From contig DVKA01000179.1 of the NCBI GenBank assembly GCA_018716365.1, positions 1-9,986 of the forward strand: a stretch of 9,986 nucleotides of DNA. The letters are read 5' to 3'. The DNA is from Candidatus Caccocola faecipullorum. GTDB lineage: Bacteria > Synergistota > Synergistia > Synergistales > Synergistaceae. The notes beneath the pieces were generated by a model. The model was not told the DNA's origin, did no database searches, and was given only the letters and a program-made list of their open reading frames with translations. Positions 1 to 5,504 of this stretch are shown one piece after another (positions within the stretch are counted from its first letter, which is position 1; every line of letters begins with the position of its first letter). The position numbers and the translations under genes are program-made.

Positions 1-32
1 CACGCTAAAAGCTGTTCTTCATTTACATCCAT
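1..32 (-). CDS. 5' end of an unidentified gene (partial)
   Basis: An ATG at 32-30 opens a frame reading leftward off the window: MDVNEEQLLA. It is preceded by a strong Shine-Dalgarno AAGGAGG (47-41) eight bases away, which is the main reason to call it a gene. Only ten codons are visible, so no family can be assigned. A perfect 18-bp palindrome lies just upstream of the ribosome site, between the promoter region and the gene, as is common for self-regulating transcription factors, but this is only suggestive. Confidence 0.6.
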   Translation of the reverse strand, partial: MDVNEEQLLA

Positions 33-47
33 TTTCCGCCCCTCCTT

Positions 48-65
48 CATGAAATTTATTTCATG
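48..65. promoter_or_regulatory. Palindromic operator candidate
   Basis: CATGAAAT-TT-ATTTCATG is a perfect 8-bp inverted repeat with a 2-bp centre. A further ATTTCAT copy lies at 77-83. It sits between the divergent promoters and the start of the minus-strand gene at 32, where a bound repressor would block that gene's transcription. The binding protein is unknown. Confidence 0.4.
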
Positions 66-83
66 TAACTAAATATATTTCAT

Positions 84-112
84 TTGATAAATATACTTTA
101 TGCTTTTACAAT
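84..112 (+). promoter_or_regulatory. Sigma70-type promoter for the 170-2963 gene run
   Basis: TTGATA (84-89), a 17-base spacer and TACAAT (107-112) give one mismatch to each consensus box at the ideal spacing. The expected start near 119 leaves about a 50-base leader before the ATG at 170. Read on the other strand, the same bases give TTGTAA-16-TATCAA (111-84), a weaker promoter candidate for the gene at 32, so the two promoters would overlap face to face. Confidence 0.65.
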
Positions 113-169
113 ATTTTTGTCAAGCCATTACCGGCGACAAAGTTAAGCTCTCAATAGGAGATATAGAGA

Positions 170-1054
170 ATGACAAATTATGCACATCAACAAAAATGTA
201 CATATTTTCTCAAAACATTTGTTCTCTTACTTATATCCGTCCTGATTCTTTTTCTTTCCATAGGTACGCCCTCAGAGGCGGCGAAGGCGCGGCAGCTTCG
301 TTATTACGCGCTCGACGTGGGGCAGGGCGACTGTTCGCTCTTCGTGCTGCCGGACGGCAGGAACGTCGTGATAGACGCAGGGCCGCGCTCAAACGCGCGC
401 AAAACCGTCAACTATCTGAAATCATGCGGCGTGCGCAAAATAGACCTGCTCATCGCAACGCACCCGCACGAAGACCACATCGGCGGTATGAAGGAGCTTC
501 TCGCGCGCATCCCGGTGAAGCAGATATGGGACTCGGGCTACAACCACGGCTCGAAGATTCAGCGCGATTTCTATCTGGCGGTAAAAGATAAAAAAATCCC
601 CTTCGGCCGGCCGAAGCGCGGATACGCCGCGAAGATGGGCGACGTGACTTTCGAGGTGCTGGCCCCGGCCAGAGCGCTCAAGGGCACCAGCAGCGACGCG
701 AACAACAACGGGCTGATAGTCCTTGTCACATACGGCGACGTTTCATTCCTGATGATGGGCGACGCGCAGAAGAAGGAGCAGGAGACGGTCTCGCCGCTGC
801 CGCGCGCGGCGGTGCTGAAAGCCGCTCACCACGGAGCCGCCAACGGCACCGACGCGGCGCTGCTGCGCGAGGTTTCGCCCGATATAATCATACTCAGCTA
901 CAAACGCGGCAACAGCTACGGGCATCCGCACAAGGAGACGGTGTCCGCGATACGCAAAGCGAAAATACTGCGCTTCGACACGGCGGACGGCCCCGTCAAG
1001 CTGCGCACGGACGGCAAAAGCGTGACATTCGAGAGAAAGAGAGTGGTTAAATGA
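170..1054 (+). CDS. Exported ComEC/Rec2-like metallo-beta-lactamase-fold protein
   Basis: A 294-residue metallo-hydrolase resembling the isolated C-terminal domain of the competence protein ComEC. Residues 13-31 are a hydrophobic signal or anchor segment, followed by a possible cleavage region near SEAAKA (35-40), so the enzyme should act outside the cytoplasmic membrane. DVGQGD (49-54) is the ComEC-type signature, HPHEDH (98-103) is the zinc-binding HxHxDH motif, MGDA (196-199), AHHG (219-222) and GHPH (251-254) are the later family motifs. It lacks the membrane channel domain of full ComEC, so DNA uptake is not implied; family members are thought to be phosphodiesterases or nucleases, substrate unknown. 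Shine-Dalgarno AGGAG (156-160) supports this start. It overlaps the next gene by four bases (ATGA), implying coupled translation. Confidence 0.85.
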   Translation: MTNYAHQQKCTYFLKTFVLLLISVLILFLSIGTPSEAAKARQLRYYALDVGQGDCSLFVLPDGRNVVIDAGPRSNARKTVNYLKSCGVRKIDLLIATHPHEDHIGGMKELLARIPVKQIWDSGYNHGSKIQRDFYLAVKDKKIPFGRPKRGYAAKMGDVTFEVLAPARALKGTSSDANNNGLIVLVTYGDVSFLMMGDAQKKEQETVSPLPRAAVLKAAHHGAANGTDAALLREVSPDIIILSYKRGNSYGHPHKETVSAIRKAKILRFDTADGPVKLRTDGKSVTFERKRVVK

Positions 1055-1272
1055 GTTCTTCAAAGGAGCTTAAACTTTTCATAGACGCGATAGATTCCGG
1101 CGTCGCGCGGCTTATGCTGCTCGACGGCGCTGTTTTCGAGTTCCCCGCGGCGCTTCTGCCCGATGGGGCGCGCGAGGGCGACGGCGTGACTGTGCGCCTC
1201 TCGCTCGAACCGGCGAACGACTATAAGGACGACATAGACAGGCTGCTCGATTCGCTGGGCGACTCGCTCTAG
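1051..1272 (+). CDS. DUF3006-family small protein
   Basis: A 73-residue acidic protein that fits DUF3006: an opening beta segment (FIDAIDSGVARLMLLDG, residues 10-26), the PAALLPDGAREGD turn (32-44) and a charged C-terminal helix ending DRLLDSL. Genes of this family are often found beside ComEC-like metallo-hydrolases, and here the start codon overlaps the hydrolase stop codon. Function is not established; pairing suggests a partner or accessory role. Its neighbour carries an export signal and this protein does not, so a direct complex would need explanation. Confidence 0.7.
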   Translation: MSSSKELKLFIDAIDSGVARLMLLDGAVFEFPAALLPDGAREGDGVTVRLSLEPANDYKDDIDRLLDSLGDSL

Positions 1273-1294
1273 CGCGCGGGAGGGAGATTTCGGA

Positions 1295-1813
1295 ATGTCC
1301 GGCACATCATCGAGATACCGCAAAAATTACCCCGTATCATGGGAGCAGCTCCAGCGCGACTGCCGCGCGCTCGCGTGGAAGCTGCTCGACGTCCGCGCCG
1401 ACTGGAGCCGCATCGTCGCCGTCGCGCGCGGCGGCCTCGTTCCAGCCGCCGTCATCGCGCGGGAGCTGAACATCCGCCTTGTCGACACGGTCTGCATATC
1501 GAGCTACACGATGCGCGACCAGTCCGCCTCGGCGGAGATACTGAAGCGTCCCGACCTTGCGCGCGTCGACGAAACGTGGCTCGTCATAGACGACCTCGTA
1601 GACACTGGCAAGACCGCGAAGATCGTCCGCGAAATGTTCGGCGCGGCGCACTTTGCTACGGTCTACGCGAAGCCGGCGGGCCGCGCGCTCGTCGACAGCT
1701 TCGTCACCGAGGTCAGCCAGGACACCTGGGTGCTCTTCCCGTGGGACGCCGCGACGGCCGCGGACTTCGTGCCGCCCATCGCCGACATAAGGCGCGGGAT
1801 GCCGGAAGATTAG
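1295..1813 (+). CDS. gpt: Xanthine-guanine phosphoribosyltransferase-like purine salvage enzyme
   Basis: A 172-residue type I phosphoribosyltransferase expected to join guanine, xanthine or hypoxanthine to PRPP. Resemblance to E. coli Gpt is close across the length: SWEQLQRDCRALAWKL (15-30), VARGGLVPA (43-51), ARELNIRLVDTVCISSY (55-71), the PRPP-binding loop VIDDLVDTGKTA (97-108), AKPAGRALVD (125-134), and the end DTWVLFPW...FVPPI (143-162). E. coli Gpt is about 152 residues; the extra length is a short N-terminal extension and a C-terminal tail. The start follows a GGGAGGGAG ribosome site (1278-1286) with 8 bases spacing. It lies 22 bases after the DUF3006 gene. Base preference is inferred from similarity. 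Confidence 0.88.
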   Translation: MSGTSSRYRKNYPVSWEQLQRDCRALAWKLLDVRADWSRIVAVARGGLVPAAVIARELNIRLVDTVCISSYTMRDQSASAEILKRPDLARVDETWLVIDDLVDTGKTAKIVREMFGAAHFATVYAKPAGRALVDSFVTEVSQDTWVLFPWDAATAADFVPPIADIRRGMPED

Positions 1814-1822
1814 CGCAGGACG

Positions 1823-2284
1823 ATGAAAATCCGCACGGCAGCCGCGGAAGACGTTCTGCAGATAAAGCCGCTTTACCGCCAGATAATCGCGCGCCTCGCC
1901 GAGCTCGCGCCGCTCTACCGCACCGACTGCGAACAGGACGATGAATTTATAAAAAAGACGATAGAGCGCGAAAGCTCCGACATTTTAGTCGCGGAGCTGG
2001 ACGGCGCGATCACCGCGTTCGCTCTGCTTGAAGAGCGTGAGACGGCGAAGCTCGCGGGCGTAGCGCCGAGGCGCTATGCTTTTCTTATGGACATATGCGT
2101 GGATGAGAAGCTGCGTGGGCAAGGCGTCGGGAGCGCGCTTCTCGCCGCCTGCGAAGAATGGGCGCGAGGGCGCGGGCTGGAATACCTTGAGCTCAACGTG
2201 CTGGAGGCAAACGAAGCCGCGCGCCGCCTATACGAGCGGACGGGATATAAAAAAATCGTCAACGTCATGAGGATGGAGCTGTAA
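1823..2284 (+). CDS. GNAT-family N-acetyltransferase
   Basis: A 153-residue single-domain GNAT enzyme using acetyl-CoA. The acetyl-CoA pyrophosphate loop (motif A) is RGQGVG at 98-103, preceded by the beta strand AFLMDICVDEKL (86-97); NEAARRLYERTGYKK (130-144) is the C-terminal motif typical of RimI-like enzymes. The substrate cannot be read from the sequence; a small amine, amino sugar or protein N-terminus are all possible. The gene begins nine bases after the phosphoribosyltransferase stop with only a weak GCAGGA ribosome site, so it probably relies on translational coupling. Confidence 0.85.
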   Translation: MKIRTAAAEDVLQIKPLYRQIIARLAELAPLYRTDCEQDDEFIKKTIERESSDILVAELDGAITAFALLEERETAKLAGVAPRRYAFLMDICVDEKLRGQGVGSALLAACEEWARGRGLEYLELNVLEANEAARRLYERTGYKKIVNVMRMEL

Positions 2285-2303
2285 TCTTAATCGGAGGCGC
2301 TCT

Positions 2304-2963
2304 ATGAGCTTCAACATAATCGACATGGGCGCGTGGAAGCGCTCAAAAACATTTGAACATTTCACACGCGAAATTCCTTGTACATACAGCATGACGGTGA
2401 ACATAGAGGCGGCGAAGCTGCTGCGCTCGGCGAAAGAACGCGGAATCGGATTCTTCCCCGCGTTTCTGCACTGTCTCGCGCGCGTGGTAAACGCACACGA
2501 GGAATTCCGCATGGACTTCGACGCCGAGGGACGCGTCGGATATTACGACATAAGCCATCCCTGCTGGGCTGTTTTCGACAAAGAAGACGAGAGCTTCACA
2601 ACGCTCTGGGCCGAATATTCTCCAGACATCGCGGAATTTTACGCGCGCTACGACGAAACAATGCGCGCCTTTAAAAAGCTCGGCGCTCAGCAAAAGCCTG
2701 CACCGCGCAACATCTTCAACGTCTCGTGCATACCGTGGACGAGCTTCACGGGGTTCAATCTGAATCTGCGTGACGGGTACTCCTACCTGCCGCCGATATT
2801 CACCGTAGGCAAATACTCCAGCGAAGGCGAATGCGCTCAGCTCCCCCTCGCTATACAGGTGCATCACGCGGTCTGCGACGGATGGCACGTTTCGCGCTTC
2901 GTCAGTGAGCTTCAGGAGGCGGCGGACACTGTCCGCAGCGCTAAATCTGACGGGCGCGCGTAA
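2304..2963 (+). CDS. Chloramphenicol acetyltransferase-family (type A CAT) enzyme
   Basis: A 219-residue protein of normal CAT length. The active-site segment is QVHHAVCDGWH (185-195): H188 matches the catalytic base (His195 of CAT III) and D192 the structural aspartate (Asp199). S141 in NVSCIPWTSF lies 47 residues before H188, the same distance as Ser148 to His195 in CAT III. FNLN (151-154) and FTVGKY (166-171) are also conserved. All key residues are present, so acetyl transfer from acetyl-CoA is expected, and chloramphenicol is the textbook substrate; chromosomal homologues may prefer other acceptors. Ribosome site GGAGG (2293-2297). It is the last gene of the run, and its base composition is like its neighbours, so recent transfer is not evident. 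Confidence 0.88.
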   Translation: MSFNIIDMGAWKRSKTFEHFTREIPCTYSMTVNIEAAKLLRSAKERGIGFFPAFLHCLARVVNAHEEFRMDFDAEGRVGYYDISHPCWAVFDKEDESFTTLWAEYSPDIAEFYARYDETMRAFKKLGAQQKPAPRNIFNVSCIPWTSFTGFNLNLRDGYSYLPPIFTVGKYSSEGECAQLPLAIQVHHAVCDGWHVSRFVSELQEAADTVRSAKSDGRA

Positions 2964-3005
2964 ATCCGCCGCGCGCCCGATGTTTCGCGGCGCGACAAAA
3001 AGTGA

Positions 3006-3011
3006 TAGAAT
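3006..3011 (+). promoter_or_regulatory. Possible -10 box upstream of the MFS gene
   Basis: TAGAAT differs from TATAAT at one base and lies 42 bases before the MFS start in the 90-base gap after the CAT gene. No convincing -35 box sits 16-18 bases upstream, so this is a weak call; the MFS gene may instead be read through from the preceding run. Confidence 0.25.
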
Positions 3012-3053
3012 CAGCAATATTACTTAAACGGCAAAAGCATTTAGGGCGGGGAG

Positions 3054-4241
3054 ATGGGCTCTTTGCAGCAGAACACTAAATATAAATATCTTATGTCGCT
3101 CGGGCATTTCTGTTCCGATATAAACCAGGGGGCGCTCTCGGCGGTTCTGCCCTTCCTCATCGCGGCGCACGGATACAGCTATGCGACGGCGGCCTCGCTC
3201 GTTATGATTTCAAACCTCGTCGGCTCGGCGGTACAGCCGCTCATCGGCTACCTTTCCGACAAACGCAGCACGACGTGGGCGATTCCCGTGGGCGTGCTGA
3301 TGGCGGGCAGCGGAATCGCCCTGACCGGCTTCACGTCGAACTTCCTCGGCCTCTGCGTCGCCGTCGTAATCAGCGGCACCGGCGTCTCACTCTTCCATCC
3401 GCAGGCGGTGAAGCTCGTCAACTACGCCTCGGACGCAGGCAACAGGGCGCGCAGTATCGGCATTTTCTCGTTCGGAGGCAGCCTCGGCTTCTCGCTCGGG
3501 CCGATGCTCGTCTCAACCGCCATACTTTCGGTCGGGATGCACGGCACGGCGGTGTTTCTCGCCATCGCCCTAACGTCGTGCACAATTTTCTCCTCACAGT
3601 ACAAATGTATGGCGGCGCTAGGCGCGGGACGCATGAACGACGGCGCAGGCGGTAACAGGCGCGGGACCGACGACTGGGGGGCTTTCGCCAGGCTTTGCTT
3701 TACGATCTTCGGACGGTCGATAATGATGTGCGGGATGAACACATTCCTCGCACTTTACTGGATTCACGAGCTCGGGCAGACGGAGCGCGTAGGCAGCGCG
3801 ATGCTCAGCGTTTACTACGCGATGGGCGCAATCTGCACGCTGATAGGCGGACGGCTTGCGGACCGTTTCGGCTGCCGCAGGATGACGAAGATAAGTATTG
3901 CAATGTTCATTCCCTCTGTTCTGCTGCTTGTATTCACACGCAATACTTTTATTGCGGCGGCCCTTATGCTGCCGATAGTCGCTTCAATATACTTCTCATA
4001 CAGCCCGGTAGTCGTTCTCGGGCAGCAATATCTGCCCAATCACGTCGGTTTTGCTTCAGGAGTTACTATGGGCCTTGCGGTAAGTATCGGCGGCATAATG
4101 GCTCCTGTGCTCGGCATGGTCGCGGACCGCTTCGGCCTTCCCGCTGCTTTCTGCGCGATGGCGGCGGTCGCGGTTATTCCGCTCGCCGCGTCGTTCACAC
4201 TGAAGCCGACCGAAGACGAGAAGCCGGCGCAGCGCGCGTAA
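3054..4241 (+). CDS. MFS exporter, fosmidomycin-resistance (Fsr) type
   Basis: A 395-residue major facilitator protein with about 12 hydrophobic segments. The N-terminus GHFCSDINQGALSAVLPFLI (17-36) is the hallmark of the fosmidomycin-resistance group, in which an aspartate lies in the first helix. GYLSDKRST (65-73) and GGRLADRFGCRRM (265-277) are the two MFS motif A loops, one per half, and FHPQAVKL (114-121) is another shared element. It should be a proton-driven drug or metabolite exporter in the inner membrane; the actual substrate is unknown. The ATG at 3054 follows AGGG (3043-3046); the next in-frame ATG at 3093 has no ribosome site. Neighbouring CAT and GNAT genes fit a drug or metabolite detoxification theme. 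Confidence 0.85.
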   Translation: MGSLQQNTKYKYLMSLGHFCSDINQGALSAVLPFLIAAHGYSYATAASLVMISNLVGSAVQPLIGYLSDKRSTTWAIPVGVLMAGSGIALTGFTSNFLGLCVAVVISGTGVSLFHPQAVKLVNYASDAGNRARSIGIFSFGGSLGFSLGPMLVSTAILSVGMHGTAVFLAIALTSCTIFSSQYKCMAALGAGRMNDGAGGNRRGTDDWGAFARLCFTIFGRSIMMCGMNTFLALYWIHELGQTERVGSAMLSVYYAMGAICTLIGGRLADRFGCRRMTKISIAMFIPSVLLLVFTRNTFIAAALMLPIVASIYFSYSPVVVLGQQYLPNHVGFASGVTMGLAVSIGGIMAPVLGMVADRFGLPAAFCAMAAVAVIPLAASFTLKPTEDEKPAQRA

Positions 4242-4263
4242 AATCATGACAAAAGCATAAAAC

Positions 4264-4300
4264 AAGCGCCGAGAGGATGAACGATATTCCCACGGCGCTT
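4264..4300. terminator. Probable bidirectional terminator between convergent genes
   Basis: AAGCGCCG (4264-4271) and CGGCGCTT (4293-4300) form a perfect 8-bp stem around a 21-base loop, between the converging MFS and GNAT genes. On the plus strand ATATTTAT follows. The loop is long and the T tract imperfect, so termination efficiency is uncertain. Confidence 0.5.
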
Positions 4301-4324
4301 ATATTTATCATTCCGCAGCGCGAC

Positions 4325-4972
4325 TCAAACGCGGTACGGCCTTACTCTCTTCACCATCATTTCAAACTTTTTTTGCGTTGGTGTGCCGAGGACGATTTCT
4401 TTCGGCGGGAAGTTTTTGTCGTATTCGGCGGCTAGACGTTCGTCTATGTTGTAGATTTCGTCCTCGAAGTATATTCCCGCGGCGTCCGTGAGCGCGCCGT
4501 CGTACAGTTCGCGCGCGTGGAGTGCGTCGGCGTACATGTTTTCGGCGTTGCGTATGCGGAACTTCTCAGCGGGGACGAAGCCGCGCCTCGTGTAGTAATC
4601 CGGGTCTCCGCATAGGAGTATCGCGCGGAAGCCCATGCCGCGCGCAACTTCCACGATGTACCCTATCAGCGCCGCGCCTATGCCGCTGCGCTGATATTCT
4701 GGCAGTACGCCTATCGGCCCGAGGCTCAGCGTCTCGCGGCGCGCGCCGTCGTCGCCGTCGATGTAACTTTTCAGGCACATCGAAGCGCCGGCAAGCCGGC
4801 CGTCAGCATATGCGGCGAGCGAAAGCTCGGGAACGAATGCGGCGCAGTTTCGCATCACGTGGACAAGGTAATGCTCCGTGCAGGCGGGTGTGTAGTGATT
4901 CCAGAATGCCTCGCGCATGACGTTTTCGACGGCTAAGCGCTCCGCCTCCGTCTCCCGGGCTATGCGTATCAT
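4325..4972 (-). CDS. YhbS-like GNAT N-acetyltransferase
   Basis: A 215-residue predicted acetyltransferase. The GNAT fold is shown by LSLGPIGVLPEYQRSGIGAAL (82-102), with acetyl-CoA loop QRSGIG (94-99), followed by AILLCGDPDYYTRRGF (117-132), a signature of the YhbS branch. The C-terminal 80 residues are longer than in minimal GNAT enzymes, as is normal for this branch. Substrate unknown. It begins seven bases after the cupin stop, so the two are probably co-transcribed. The nearest ribosome site (GGGAG) overlaps the end of the cupin gene at a long spacing of about 12 bases, suggesting coupled translation. Confidence 0.82.
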   Translation of the reverse strand: MIRIARETEAERLAVENVMREAFWNHYTPACTEHYLVHVMRNCAAFVPELSLAAYADGRLAGASMCLKSYIDGDDGARRETLSLGPIGVLPEYQRSGIGAALIGYIVEVARGMGFRAILLCGDPDYYTRRGFVPAEKFRIRNAENMYADALHARELYDGALTDAAGIYFEDEIYNIDERLAAEYDKNFPPKEIVLGTPTQKKFEMMVKRVRPYRV

Positions 4973-4979
4973 GGGCGCG

Positions 4980-5423
4980 TTATTCTCCCTCTTTTTCCGC
5001 CTCTTTGCGCGCGGCGCGTTCGGCGCGCATTGCGTACTTCTTTGCGTGCGGGTCGCCGCAGGTGGGGACTATGCAGAAAAATTCGAGCGGGATGTCGGCG
5101 TCGTTCTTATATTCATGGACGAGGCCGCCCGGGACGCGCGTCCAGTAGCCGGTCTTCATGAGGTAGGGCGTGCGCTTTCCCGGCTCTTCCTCGACTTCGA
5201 CGACGCCGTCGCCGGAGAGGGTGAACATGAGGTGGTCCCAGTCGTGTACGTGCGCCGGTATGCCGCGGTGCGGCGGAAGGATGAAGTGGCGCATGACGTA
5301 GTCTTTCCATACGCCGCCTTCTGGTCCGTAGACGGTGCGTTTTTCAATTTCAGGCGCGAGCGCCGAGGCGTTCTGTAACGGCAGGTCATATATGGAGCCG
5401 TAGTTTTTTGCTGCTTCGCTCAT
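4980..5423 (-). CDS. Single-domain cupin protein
   Basis: A 147-residue small beta-barrel protein. Cupin motif 1 is GIPAHVHDWDHLMFTLSGDG (54-73): the HxH metal ligands H58 and H60 are present but the usual glutamate position is occupied by D63 or H64. Motif 2, GYWTRVPGGLVHEYKN (92-107), fits G(X)5PXG(X)2H(X)3N exactly, giving ligand H103. A metal site is therefore likely; it could be a dioxygenase, isomerase or binding protein, and I cannot assign a reaction. The ATG at 5423 is chosen over an in-frame ATG at 5474 because AGGAGGGG (5440-5433) lies nine bases before it and because the longer form would start inside the terminator hairpin. Confidence 0.8.
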   Translation of the reverse strand: MSEAAKNYGSIYDLPLQNASALAPEIEKRTVYGPEGGVWKDYVMRHFILPPHRGIPAHVHDWDHLMFTLSGDGVVEVEEEPGKRTPYLMKTGYWTRVPGGLVHEYKNDADIPLEFFCIVPTCGDPHAKKYAMRAERAARKEAEKEGE

Positions 5424-5443
5424 AAAAAATTTCCCCTCCTTAT

Positions 5444-5480
5444 AAAAATCCGGCATTGCCGGTGTCTCTGGCAATGCCGG
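5444..5480 (-). terminator. Rho-independent terminator after mop
   Basis: On the minus strand CCGGCATTGCC (5480-5470), a 9-base loop and GGCAATGCCGG (5460-5450) make a perfect 11-bp stem followed by ATTTTTA. It ends mop, whose stop codon is at 5505-5507. The cupin ribosome site begins only a few bases later, so the same hairpin would lie in the leader of any transcript starting at the promoter at 5491-5499. Confidence 0.8.
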
Positions 5481-5485
5481 GCTGT

Positions 5486-5502
5486 TTCTGATTATATCAG
5501 AA
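5486..5502 (-). promoter_or_regulatory. Extended -10 promoter inside a palindrome, for the cupin-GNAT pair
   Basis: On the minus strand TGATATAAT (5499-5491) matches the extended -10 consensus TGnTATAAT exactly; no good -35 box is present, as is usual for extended -10 promoters. It sits at the centre of TTCTGAT-ATA-ATCAGAA (5502-5486), a 7-bp inverted repeat that could be an operator. Transcripts would begin near 5484 and run straight into the terminator hairpin. Confidence 0.5.
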
Positions 5503-5504
5503 TT

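Noticed and set aside
2967..2994. GC-rich inverted repeat after the CAT gene as a terminator
   Set aside because: Several short alternative stems are possible and no T run follows, so a terminator cannot be supported.
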